Below, one piece after another: positions 15,555 to 23,147 of a stretch of DNA of 37,935 bases (within the stretch, counting starts at the first letter, position 1; each line of letters starts with the position of its first letter). The position numbers were made by a program, and so were the translations under genes. The notes beneath the pieces are model-generated. The model had not been told where the DNA came from, searched no databases, and saw only the letters and a program-made list of their open reading frames with translations. The DNA lies in contig DAOUJW010000024.1 in the NCBI GenBank assembly GCA_034422115.1, positions 1-37,935 on the forward strand, written 5' to 3'. The stretch comes from DAOUJW01 sp034422115. GTDB lineage: Bacteria; Chloroflexota; Dehalococcoidia; Lucifugimonadales; UBA2985.

Positions 15555-15912
15555 GTCATTCCCGCCCCCGAGCGGGAATCCAGGGGAGGTGGGGATGGAT
15601 GCCCGTCTGCGCGGGCATGACGACTAACTGTTAGTCCCGTTCCGTCATTCCTGCGAAAGCATGCCCTCGTGCTCAGACACGGGGGCCGGAATCCAGGAGC
15701 CTGTAGCGGGAAGGCATAGATTCCTGCCCCGCACTTGATGCGGGGGTGACCTGGAGCAATCCGACACACCTTTGACCATTCCTGCGAAGGCAGGAATCCA
15801 GAAGCGATACAGGACAAGGTGGGATAGACCCCCGCCTTCGCGGGGGTGGTTACGGAGGGGGTGAGTCCACACTCCGCCACTGCTGGATTCCCGTTTTCAC
15901 GAGAATGACGGA
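15555..15912. repeat. Cluster of family B palindromic repeats filling the SDR-sucD gap
   Basis: The 392-base space 15532-15923 has no gene. It is packed with hairpins: ATTCCCGC-CCCCGA-GCGGGAAT (15558-15579), GCCCGTCTGCGCGGGC (15601-15616), GTCATTCCTGCGAAAGCATG (15643), CCCCGCACTTGATGCGGGG (15727), ATTCCTGCGAAGGCAGGAAT (15779), CCCCCGCCTTCGCGGGGG (15829) and ATTCCCGTTTTCACGAGAAT (15887). GTCATTCC and GGAATCCAG edges recur in both directions. It lies between convergent genes and may also end transcription. Confidence 0.75.
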
Positions 15913-15923
15913 AGGGCGCGTCC

Positions 15924-16802
15924 CTACAGCCCCAGGGCAGCCTTCATCGTGTTGCCTATGTCCGCGGGGGATGGCGCAACGTGCGCCCCGGCCTCCTGCA
16001 ACGCCCTCACCTTCTCCTCGGCGCGGGCGGCGCTGCCGGTGATGATGGCCCCGGCGTGACCCATCCGCTTTCCGGGGGGAGCCGTTGTGCCCACAATCAG
16101 GGCAACCACAGGCTTGGTGAAGTGGTCGCGGATGTACTCCGCCGCCTCCTGCTCCTTGGTGCCACCGATCTCCCCGATGAGCACCACCGCGTCCGTGTCC
16201 GGGTCGTTCTGGAAAAGCTCCAGCAGGTCCACAAATGACGTGCCGACTATGGGGTCGCCGCCGATGCCGACACAGCTGGACTGCCCTATGCCCAGGGCCG
16301 TCAGCTGGTTCACCGCCTCATAGGTCAGGGTGCCGCTGCGGGATATGACTCCTACCCTGCCCGGCATGTGTATGTTGCCCGGCATAATGCCCACCTTGGC
16401 CTTACCCCCCGGCGATATGAGCCCGGGGCAGTTGGGCCCTATGAGTCGAGTCGGCTTGTCCTCCAGGTATTTCGCCACCCGCACCATGTCCATCACCGGG
16501 ATGCCCTCGGTGATGCAGGCGACCAGGGGCACGCCGGCGTCGGCGGACTCCAGAATGGCGTCTACTGCAAAGGCCGCGGGCACGAAGATGAGGCCCACGT
16601 TCGCCCCGGTTTCGTCCACGGCCTGGCTGATGCTGTTAAAAACGGGCGCCTTCTCCTCCCACGTCGTGCCGCCCCTGCCCGGGGTCACGCCTGCCACCAG
16701 GTTGGTCCCGTACTCCATACAGCGCAGGGCGTGGAACGTTCCCTCCCTGCCTGTGATTCCCTGTACCAGAAGGCGGGTGTTCTCATCGACCAGAATGCTC
16801 AC
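15924..16802 (-). CDS. sucD: Succinate-CoA ligase, alpha subunit
   Basis: The 292-residue alpha subunit of succinyl-CoA synthetase (TCA cycle; succinyl-CoA + NDP + Pi to succinate + NTP). The CoA-binding N-terminal Rossmann domain shows QGITGREGTFH and PGRGGT. The C-terminal half has the phosphohistidine site MGHAGAII (H249) and the SRSGTLTYE motif. Length is standard. GTG 16802 has AAGGAGGTG just upstream. It lies 20 bases after sucC in one operon. Confidence 0.97.
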   Translation of the reverse strand: MSILVDENTRLLVQGITGREGTFHALRCMEYGTNLVAGVTPGRGGTTWEEKAPVFNSISQAVDETGANVGLIFVPAAFAVDAILESADAGVPLVACITEGIPVMDMVRVAKYLEDKPTRLIGPNCPGLISPGGKAKVGIMPGNIHMPGRVGVISRSGTLTYEAVNQLTALGIGQSSCVGIGGDPIVGTSFVDLLELFQNDPDTDAVVLIGEIGGTKEQEAAEYIRDHFTKPVVALIVGTTAPPGKRMGHAGAIITGSAARAEEKVRALQEAGAHVAPSPADIGNTMKAALGL

Positions 16803-16822
16803 TGGGACACCTCCTTTTGTCG

Positions 16823-17980
16823 CTAGGCCGACGCCGCCCTGATGGCTGCGGCCGCCTCGTTCAGGTCGTTGACCAGGCTTATCTCAAGGTTGGACTCGGC
16901 AAGTATCTCCTTGCCCTCGTCTGCGTTGGTGCCAAGCATCCTCACGACGATGGGCACACGGGCCTCCGTCTCCTCGGCGGCCTGCACTATGCCCCGGGCC
17001 GCCACGTCGCACCGAAGGATGCCGCCGAAGACGTTCACCAGGATGCGCTTCACCTGGGGGTCCGACAGCAGGAGGCGGAAGGCCTGGGCCACCTGCTCCT
17101 CGCTTGCGCCGCCGCCCACGTCAAGGAAGTTGGCGGGCATGGCTTCCGCCATTGTGATTGAGTCCATTGTCGCCATAGCCAGCCCCGCGCCGTTGACCAT
17201 GCACCCCACGTCGCCGTCCAGCTTCACGTAGGAGATGTCGAACTTGCTGGCCTCCAGCTCCAGGGGGTCTTCCTGCTCCGTGTCCCTCAGCCCCTGGAGG
17301 TCGGCGTGGCGCGACAGGGCGTCGTCCTCAAAGTTGAGCTTGGCGTCCAGGGCCACAAGCTGGCCGTCCGCGGTCAGGGCCAAGGGGTTAATCTCCGCCA
17401 GGGAGCAGTCCTTTGCCTCAAAGAGCCTGTACAGGTTGGCAATGAGCGCCGACGCCGGGCGTATGAGGTCCGCGGGCAGGTTCATGCCGTAGGCCAGGTA
17501 GCGGCACTGGTGCGGCTGAAGGCCCACGACCATGTCCACGTTGGCCCGCAGTATCTTCTCCGGCGCGGTCTCGGCCACCTCCTCGATGTCCATGCCCCCG
17601 GCCTCGCTGGCCATGACCACCGGGCCTCGTGAGGCGCTGTCGATGACCACCGCCAGGTAGTACTCCTTGGATATCTGGGCCGGCTCCTCCAGCAACACCT
17701 GGTTCACGGGCACCCCGTCCGGCCCCGTCTGGTGTGTGACCAGCCGCTTGCCCAGCAGCCCGCCGGACACCTCCTCCGCCTCCTGCGGCGATCCAACCAC
17801 CTTGACGCCGCCCGCCAGCCCCCTGCCACCGGCGTGGACCTGCGCCTTCACCACCACGCTCTCGCCCAGCTCCCCGGCTATGCGTGCGGCCTCCTGGGGC
17901 GTGGAGGCTACGCCCCCCTTGGGCACCGGTATTCCAAACTCAGAGAGTATCGCCTTGGCCTGATACTCGTGGATCTTCAT
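16823..17980 (-). CDS. sucC: Succinate-CoA ligase, beta subunit
   Basis: The 385-residue ATP-grasp beta subunit that binds nucleotide and forms the active site with SucD. MKIHEYQAKAIL is the standard N-terminus, followed by VVKAQVHAGGRG in the ATP-grasp domain and the NGAGLAMATMD and LVNVFGGI segments of the C-terminal domain. ATG 17980 is chosen on this N-terminus and the GGAGAG upstream; an open frame continues 59 codons further without family similarity. It is the first gene of sucC-sucD, with a promoter at 18129-18156. Confidence 0.97.
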   Translation of the reverse strand: MKIHEYQAKAILSEFGIPVPKGGVASTPQEAARIAGELGESVVVKAQVHAGGRGLAGGVKVVGSPQEAEEVSGGLLGKRLVTHQTGPDGVPVNQVLLEEPAQISKEYYLAVVIDSASRGPVVMASEAGGMDIEEVAETAPEKILRANVDMVVGLQPHQCRYLAYGMNLPADLIRPASALIANLYRLFEAKDCSLAEINPLALTADGQLVALDAKLNFEDDALSRHADLQGLRDTEQEDPLELEASKFDISYVKLDGDVGCMVNGAGLAMATMDSITMAEAMPANFLDVGGGASEEQVAQAFRLLLSDPQVKRILVNVFGGILRCDVAARGIVQAAEETEARVPIVVRMLGTNADEGKEILAESNLEISLVNDLNEAAAAIRAASA

Positions 17981-18128
17981 AAGCTTCTCTCCGGCCTGAC
18001 AGATTACGAGGCGCGCAAGGTCTCCCGACCCTTTGCCTCTGCCCGTAATCATAGCCGTAAAGGGTGATTGGTGTCCAGCATAGGGGGTTCTGTCCTCACA
18101 GTGTGGAAGCGGGAATGGTGATACAAAA

Positions 18129-18156
18129 AGTATAGTGCGGCTATGGCCGGCGTCCA
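18129..18156 (-). promoter_or_regulatory. Promoter of sucC-sucD
   Basis: On the minus strand, TGGACG (18151-18156) and TATACT (18129-18134) with a 16-base spacer. The predicted start is near 18121, about 140 bases before the sucC ATG, which leaves room for leader control. Confidence 0.5.
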
Positions 18157-18315
18157 TCCCTTAAGCGGGACGACGTTACCCGGGCACTCCGCACTTACAA
18201 TATCACTCTATCGTTACAGCATAGGATTGTCAACACCTCGTTGCACTAACAGGGCCAGTAGGTATTCTCTATACGTGTTGGTAACGCCTACGTCAGTTGG
18301 GGCGCCATTCACTTC

Positions 18316-18351
18316 CCGCTCATATGGTTCGACAAAGCTCACCATGAGCGG
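18316..18351. repeat. Single family A palindromic repeat
   Basis: CCGCTCATATGGTTCGAC...GCTCACCATGAGCGG: 36 bases whose ends pair (CCGCTCAT / ATGAGCGG) with an AT insertion in one arm. It is the inverse orientation of the first element at 33749 and 37768. Confidence 0.75.
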
Positions 18352-18421
18352 TGTCGTTCACCATAACCAACGCCTGTAGAGAATATCTAAAAATCCCTTC
18401 ATTCTTTACATACCCGGCATT

Positions 18422-18430
18422 TGTTATAAT
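18422..18430 (+). promoter_or_regulatory. Extended -10 promoter for the P-loop gene
   Basis: TGTTATAAT is a perfect extended -10 (TGn plus TATAAT). A TTTACA hexamer lies 14 bases upstream, too close to be a standard -35. The predicted start is near 18437, 23 bases before GTG 18460. Confidence 0.65.
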
Positions 18431-18459
18431 AAGCCCAATAAACACCGAAGTGGAGCGAT

Positions 18460-19005
18460 GTGTCAGAGCCACGCGTTGTAGAAAGGATACTTCTCGTTGC
18501 TGGAGCGCAGAACACCGGCAAGAGCGTACAGCTTCGATCGATGTTCCAAGATCCACGACTCGGGACTGGAGGCCATATTCCAGAGCGCGGGGCACTTCCT
18601 AATCAAGGCAGGTATCCTCTGTCACCCTTCAGGAGCTTGTACTTGCGGCTGATGTCGCCTCACGAACACGGCGAAACCCTAGAGCAGTTCTTGGAAGATA
18701 TTGAGCAACATACTGACTCCCATCACCGTTGGAACGTAGCGAGGGCATCACAAATTGAAGCTGGCGGTAGTATGCCAGGCATACTAGACGTTGTCGCGGC
18801 TCTTGAGTCGCGATTTGAGCCGGAACGAATCCGGGTTGCCATACTCTCTCCCAACCGACATGGGGCTATGCTAGATGATGCTCTGTCGCTATCGCTAATG
18901 GAGGGACTCCTGGCTCAAGCCATGTCGTGCGAGGTCCTGTGCATCGATGCCCGCGATAGGCGTCGTAACGGACTGCTGTTGGCAGACACCTTTGACTTCA
19001 CTTAG
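18460..19005 (+). CDS. P-loop NTPase-like protein of unknown function
   Basis: A 181-residue cytoplasmic protein I do not recognise. The Walker A motif GAQNTGKS (residues 15-22) follows a beta strand, ERILLVA. Downstream are a Gly-rich segment LGTGGHIPE, and RIRVAILSP near residue 125, which would be a second core strand without a clear Walker B acid pair. The C-terminus has SCEVLCIDARDRR. GTG 18460 has GGAG four bases upstream and a consensus extended -10 further up, so expression is likely. The DNA is less GC-rich than the flanking sucC and EtfD-like genes. It may be a stand-alone nucleotide kinase or GTPase-like protein; function unassigned. Confidence 0.7.
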   Translation: MSEPRVVERILLVAGAQNTGKSVQLRSMFQDPRLGTGGHIPERGALPNQGRYPLSPFRSLYLRLMSPHEHGETLEQFLEDIEQHTDSHHRWNVARASQIEAGGSMPGILDVVAALESRFEPERIRVAILSPNRHGAMLDDALSLSLMEGLLAQAMSCEVLCIDARDRRRNGLLLADTFDFT

Positions 19006-19344
19006 GCTTGCCCCGCATTAGTTATTACGGTCCAAAAGTCCTATCCCTGTTGATGGCCGCTCCCTGATTTTGGCTTGATGCGAGAATTTTAAGCCTAGTC
19101 TGCGCCTGGGTAAGTGAAGATATGCACCTCTCTCTTGCTTTCGCAGAAGTGGTCTAGTTTTGGCATCGTGCTTATAATGGAATCTGCCTTCCCGTCCAAG
19201 GGTTAGACCGCGTCATTTAGCATGAGGTGTGAAGATGCAGGGAACTAGAAATACAGCGTGGGTTACTCCCTAGGACTCACACCGTATCACTGTTGACTTT
19301 GGGTGGTTTAGTCCTAGCGTCCTAGTTACAAGGAGAGAGACTCA
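19006..19344 (+). other. Intergenic stretch in the AT-richer islet
   Basis: These 339 bases hold no gene I can support. TTGACT (19293-19298) with TAGCGT 16 bases later may be a weak promoter for the next gene, which has AGGAG before its start. No hairpin terminator is obvious after the P-loop gene. Confidence 0.4.
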
Positions 19345-19905
19345 ATGCAGTGGAAGTATGTTGTTCTTGTCGGAGTGCTGGGAATCATCTTCGTGATTGT
19401 AGTGCTGCCAAGGACATGTTCTTCTGATTTTACACCGTCTCCTCTTTCTCAATTTAAGGATAGGGAGTGGACAGCCAGAGAGTTGGCGTACTGCAATCAG
19501 TTTACTGGTGATGAGCGCGAAGCGTGCGACGAGGCTGAGTTTGATTCGGTGTTGGATACTCTTGATGCGAAGAATAAGTTGTCCGATGAATTACAAAGGG
19601 AGTACAGCAGGTTAGATGACTATCTCTTTAGAATTCGGCGGTCTTTCAATGACATGTTCACTGATAATGTGGTAGACCGCTCTGAGTATGACTTCATGTG
19701 TAGCGTGGTAGGTCAGTGGGAGAATCAGGTCATAGAGGCTCGTAATTGGGTAGAAGCTAGAGAGGGTAAGGAGTGGTTAGGAATGGAGAAGCGGGTGGTA
19801 ATTGGTGAGGATACGGTGAGAGCTATAATGACTGACTGCGGATACGTCAGTAAGATACCTGCACCTACGTCCACACCTACTCCTACGTCTACGCCGTTTT
19901 GGTAG
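19345..19905 (+). CDS. Membrane-anchored or secreted protein of unknown function
   Basis: A 186-residue protein with an N-terminal hydrophobic segment (residues 4-21, YVVLVGVLGIIFVIVVLP) and a polar, mostly helical body outside it. Cysteines at about 25, 49, 59, 118 and 164 may form disulfides. The C-terminus is a Thr/Pro/Ser tail (PAPTSTPTPTSTPFW), like the stalks of the lipoproteins near 7.5-9 kb but placed at the other end. The CSS after the hydrophobic segment is not a good lipobox. ATG 19345 has a clear AAGGAGAG upstream. The DNA is AT-richer than its surroundings. Not assigned to a family. Confidence 0.7.
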   Translation: MQWKYVVLVGVLGIIFVIVVLPRTCSSDFTPSPLSQFKDREWTARELAYCNQFTGDEREACDEAEFDSVLDTLDAKNKLSDELQREYSRLDDYLFRIRRSFNDMFTDNVVDRSEYDFMCSVVGQWENQVIEARNWVEAREGKEWLGMEKRVVIGEDTVRAIMTDCGYVSKIPAPTSTPTPTSTPFW

Positions 19906-20011
19906 GGGCCAGCACAGGCACTTGGCTTAGAGCACGTTACCTGTTACACTAGCTCAAGCATTTTCTCGGCTGGCCGCTAACCGGATCACAGCCCTCAGTC
20001 AGGAGGTTAAG

Positions 20012-22108
20012 GTGCTGGCAGGTAGAGAAGACTTCTGGAATATCGGTTTCCCGCTCTTCGGAGTATTCGTTTACACCATACTGGCCGTCGCCACAATATC
20101 CATCGCATACGGCCTTTTTATGCGCTTCCGCTTCTGGCGACTGGGCAAGCCAATGCCCGACCTTGGCCCCTGGCAGCCCAGGGTGAAGCGCTTCCTGGCC
20201 CTGGCCTCGGGCGACATCCTTCTGCACCGACGCTTCCTCAAGAAGGACCTCTACCCCGGCATCATGCACTTCTGCCTCTTCTGGGGCGCAATGTTCCTGC
20301 TCATAGCCACCACCACCTCCGCCATTGAGGAGAACCTCAAGCAGTGGCTGCACTACAACTTCATCACCCGCTACTACAGGGTGGAGATGGCCTTCCTGTG
20401 GGACGTCTTCGGCGGAGGGCTTGCCACAATCGGCGTCTTCATGGCCATCTATCGAAGGTACGTCATCAGGCCGCCGCGCCTGAACACCCTGTTCGACGAC
20501 CCGATCATCCTGGGCCTGATTGTGGCCCTCATCTTCACCGGCTTCGCCGCCGAGGGCCTGCGAATCGGCGCAACTGAGCTCAACCCGCTCAGCGACAAGT
20601 ACGCCCCCAGCGACGCCCTCTGGTCGCCGATAGGCTGGGTGTTCGCCAAGACCTTCAGCGGCATCGGCCTCACGCCCTCCAACATGGAGGCCGTCCACAG
20701 GGCTATGTGGTGGATACACGCCGCGTTCGTGGCGCTGGCCTTCGCCTACGGGGCCGCCGCCTTCAACAAGCTGACACACATGATCATGGGCCCCGCCAAC
20801 GCCTTCCTTCGCTCCGACCGGCCCAAGGGCGCGCTCAGGCCCATGCCGGACTTCGAGACGGCGGAGAGCTTTGGCGCAAGCGACATAAAGGACTTCACCT
20901 GGAAGCAGCTCATCGACTTTGACGCCTGCACCAACTGCGGACGCTGCCAGGACCAGTGCCCGGCCTGGGCCAGCGGCAAACCCCTGTCGCCCCGCAAGAT
21001 CATCCAGGACCTGCGCGGCTACATGGAGCAGCGCGCCCCCGTCCTGGTGAGCGTGGAGGACGGCGACCAGGCCCCTGCGCCGGAGGTGACGATGATTGAG
21101 CACGTGACCGAAGACGTGCTCTGGTCCTGCACCACCTGCCGCGCCTGCATGGAGGCGTGCCCCGTGTTCATTGAGCACATCGACAGCATTGTGGACATGC
21201 GCCGATACCTGGTCATGGAGGAGGCGAGCCTGCCGGACACGGCGATGAACGCCCTCGTGAGCATGGAGCAGCGCGGCCACCCCTGGAGAGGCGCTCAGTA
21301 CACCCGCACCGACTGGATCGAGGGGCTGGACGTCAAGACCATGGCAGAGGACAGCGACGTGGAGGTGCTGTTCTGGGTCGGCTGCACCCCGTCCCTGGAG
21401 GAGCGCAGCCAGAAGATGGCCAAGGCTATGGCGGCCACCCTGAAGCTGGCGGGCGTCAACTTCGCCATTCTTGGCATGGAGGAGCAGTGCACCGGAGACC
21501 CGGCCCGTCGCATGGGCAACGAGTACCTCTTCCTCACCATGGTGGAGCAGAACATTGAGACCCTGAACAGCTACAACGTCAAGAAGATTGTGACCATCTG
21601 CCCCCACTGCTTCAACACCCTGAAGAACGAGTACCCGCAGTTCGGGGGCGACTACGAGGTTGTCCACTACACCCAGTTCGTCAACGAGCTCATCAAGCAG
21701 GGCAGGATAAGGCCCCTCAAGACCATCGACACGACCCTGGCCTACCACGATTCCTGCTACCTGGGCAGGCACAACGGCATCTACGACGAGCCGAGGGAGA
21801 TCGCCAATTCGATACCCGGCGTTCAGGTGATGGAGATGGGCTGGCGATGCAGGGAGCGCGGCTTCTGCTGCGGCGCAGGCGGCGGGCGAATGTGGATGGA
21901 CGAGACTGGCACGCGCGTGAGCGACATCCGCACCGACCACTTTGTGGAGACCGGCGCTGAGACCCTTGGGGTGTCCTGCCCCTTCTGCATCCAGCAGCTT
22001 GAGGCGGGTATCCAGACCAAGGGAATACAGGACCAGAAGCAGGTGAAGGACCTGCTGGAGCTCCTGGTGGAGTCGGCCACGCCGGACCAGCCGTCCTCAG
22101 GCTCATAG
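20012..22108 (+). CDS. EtfD-like membrane-bound (Fe-S) oxidoreductase (HdrD-type, NarI-like N-terminus)
   Basis: A 698-residue fusion. The N-terminal 260 residues form about six transmembrane helices of the NarI/HdrE heme-b type, with His residues in and near the segments. Two 4Fe-4S motifs follow: CTNCGRCQDQCP (about residue 308) and CTTCRACMEACP (about 373). Two HdrD-like CCG domains come next, with CPHCF / DSCYLGR and GFCCGAGGG / CPFCIQQ. This architecture is that of ETF:menaquinone oxidoreductases (M. tuberculosis EtfD/Rv0338c-like), passing electrons from ETF to quinone in fatty acid oxidation. GTG 20012 has AGGAGG five bases upstream. No etfA/etfB gene is adjacent. Confidence 0.9.
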   Translation: MLAGREDFWNIGFPLFGVFVYTILAVATISIAYGLFMRFRFWRLGKPMPDLGPWQPRVKRFLALASGDILLHRRFLKKDLYPGIMHFCLFWGAMFLLIATTTSAIEENLKQWLHYNFITRYYRVEMAFLWDVFGGGLATIGVFMAIYRRYVIRPPRLNTLFDDPIILGLIVALIFTGFAAEGLRIGATELNPLSDKYAPSDALWSPIGWVFAKTFSGIGLTPSNMEAVHRAMWWIHAAFVALAFAYGAAAFNKLTHMIMGPANAFLRSDRPKGALRPMPDFETAESFGASDIKDFTWKQLIDFDACTNCGRCQDQCPAWASGKPLSPRKIIQDLRGYMEQRAPVLVSVEDGDQAPAPEVTMIEHVTEDVLWSCTTCRACMEACPVFIEHIDSIVDMRRYLVMEEASLPDTAMNALVSMEQRGHPWRGAQYTRTDWIEGLDVKTMAEDSDVEVLFWVGCTPSLEERSQKMAKAMAATLKLAGVNFAILGMEEQCTGDPARRMGNEYLFLTMVEQNIETLNSYNVKKIVTICPHCFNTLKNEYPQFGGDYEVVHYTQFVNELIKQGRIRPLKTIDTTLAYHDSCYLGRHNGIYDEPREIANSIPGVQVMEMGWRCRERGFCCGAGGGRMWMDETGTRVSDIRTDHFVETGAETLGVSCPFCIQQLEAGIQTKGIQDQKQVKDLLELLVESATPDQPSSGS

Positions 22109-22114
22109 CGAACC

Positions 22115-22200
22115 TCTTCCCCCTTGAAGGGGGAAGATTGAGATGGGGGTTAATGGATGGAGACAACCTTCCCCCGCAAGCGAGGGAAGGGACATAGGGG
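22115..22200. repeat. Family C palindromic repeats
   Basis: CTTCCCCCTTGAAGGGGGAAG (about 22116-22136) and CTTCCCCCGCAAGCGAGGGAAGG (about 22168-22190) flank a short spacer; TGGGGGTTA and AGGGGTTG edges continue the pattern. It lies directly in front of the methyltransferase start. Confidence 0.7.
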
Positions 22201-22206
22201 TTGAGC

Positions 22207-23145
22207 GTGTCCTCATCCAGCGCACGGGGACCCAGGCGAGGCAGAAGGCGCACCGAGACCAGCGCCTTTGGCGCGCCCGGTCGCATAGGCCACGACTCCA
22301 CGTCCTTCTACGGCAGCCGGCTCTACTCCGACCTCAAGCCTGATAAGGCCGTACCCTACGTGGAGAACCCGCTGCCCCCGGAAGTAGTCAACCGCATCTT
22401 CTGCAAGAGCAGCGAGAGCATGGAGGAGCTGCCGGACTGCAGCGTCCACCTGATGGTCACCTCGCCGCCCTACAACGTCGGCAAGGAGTACGACGAGGAC
22501 CTGTCCCTGGAGGAGTACCTGTCCCTCCTCAAGCGGGTAATGGCGGAGACTCACCGTGTGCTGGTGCCGGGCGGCAGGGCCTGCGTCAACGTCGCCAACC
22601 TGGGCAGGAAGCCATACATTCCCCTGCACATCTACGTGACCCAGGACATGCTTGACCTGGGCTTCCTGATGCGCGGCGAGGTCATCTGGGACAAGTCCAC
22701 CAGCGCCAGCCCGTCGACGGCGTGGGGCAGCTGGATGTCGGCGGCAAATCCCGTCCTCCGGGACACCCACGAGTACGTCCTGGTGTTCTCCAAGGACGTC
22801 TTTGGCCGCAAGAACCCGGACAAGCGCCCCAGCACCATATCCAGGGAGGAGTTCCTGGAGTTCACCAGGAGCGTCTGGACATTTCCGGCGGAGTCCGCCC
22901 GTAGGGTGGGCCACCCCGCCCCATTCCCGGTGGAGCTGCCCCGCAGGTTCATCCAGCTTTACACCTTTGAGGGCGACGTGGTACTGGACCCGTTCATGGG
23001 CAGCGGCACAACGGCGGTTGGGGCGGTCGAGACGGGACGTTCCTACGTGGGTTACGACACCGACCCTGAATACTGTGAGACCGCAAGGGTGCGAGCGGCG
23101 GCCACTTGCGTCAGTCCTGACCGGGACGGCCCCGCCGGAGGCTAG
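22207..23145 (+). CDS. Site-specific DNA methyltransferase (beta-type order, SPPY motif)
   Basis: A 312-residue amino-methyltransferase that modifies cytosine-N4 or adenine-N6 using S-adenosylmethionine. Catalytic motif IV is TSPPYNVG (about residue 85) and precedes the SAM-binding motif DPFMGSGTTAVGA (about 263), the beta-class order. The SPPY form is more usual for N4-cytosine enzymes. The intervening part has EVIWDKS and PFPVELPRRFI, typical of the family. The first 30 residues are basic and Ser/Gly-rich. GTG 22207 has AGGGG six bases upstream; TTG 22201 is an alternative. No endonuclease gene lies next to it, so it is solitary in this window. Confidence 0.9.
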   Translation: MSSSSARGPRRGRRRTETSAFGAPGRIGHDSTSFYGSRLYSDLKPDKAVPYVENPLPPEVVNRIFCKSSESMEELPDCSVHLMVTSPPYNVGKEYDEDLSLEEYLSLLKRVMAETHRVLVPGGRACVNVANLGRKPYIPLHIYVTQDMLDLGFLMRGEVIWDKSTSASPSTAWGSWMSAANPVLRDTHEYVLVFSKDVFGRKNPDKRPSTISREEFLEFTRSVWTFPAESARRVGHPAPFPVELPRRFIQLYTFEGDVVLDPFMGSGTTAVGAVETGRSYVGYDTDPEYCETARVRAAATCVSPDRDGPAGG

Positions 23146-23147
23146 CC

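Larger units (their letters stand above)
17981..18459. other. Divergent intergenic region between sucC and the P-loop gene
   Basis: This 479-base stretch holds the sucC leader (about 140 bases) and promoter, a family A palindrome (18316-18351), and an extended -10 promoter for the P-loop gene. TATTCTCTA at 18261 recurs inverted as TAGAGAATA at 18377. From about 18180 the DNA is AT-richer than the sucC side. I see no gene. Confidence 0.5.

Noticed and set aside
15555..15912. CRISPR array or insertion sequence
   Set aside because: The hairpins vary in sequence and spacing, there are no regular spacers, and no transposase is present.
17981..18157. Longer N-terminus for SucC
   Set aside because: MKIHEYQ is the family start with a ribosome site; the extension has no similarity and would include the predicted promoter's leader.
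19949..21940. A 663-codon open frame antisense to the EtfD-like gene
   Set aside because: It mirrors a well-supported gene in GC-rich DNA; its translation is His/Val/Leu-rich without domain features, and the plus-strand protein carries many recognisable motifs.
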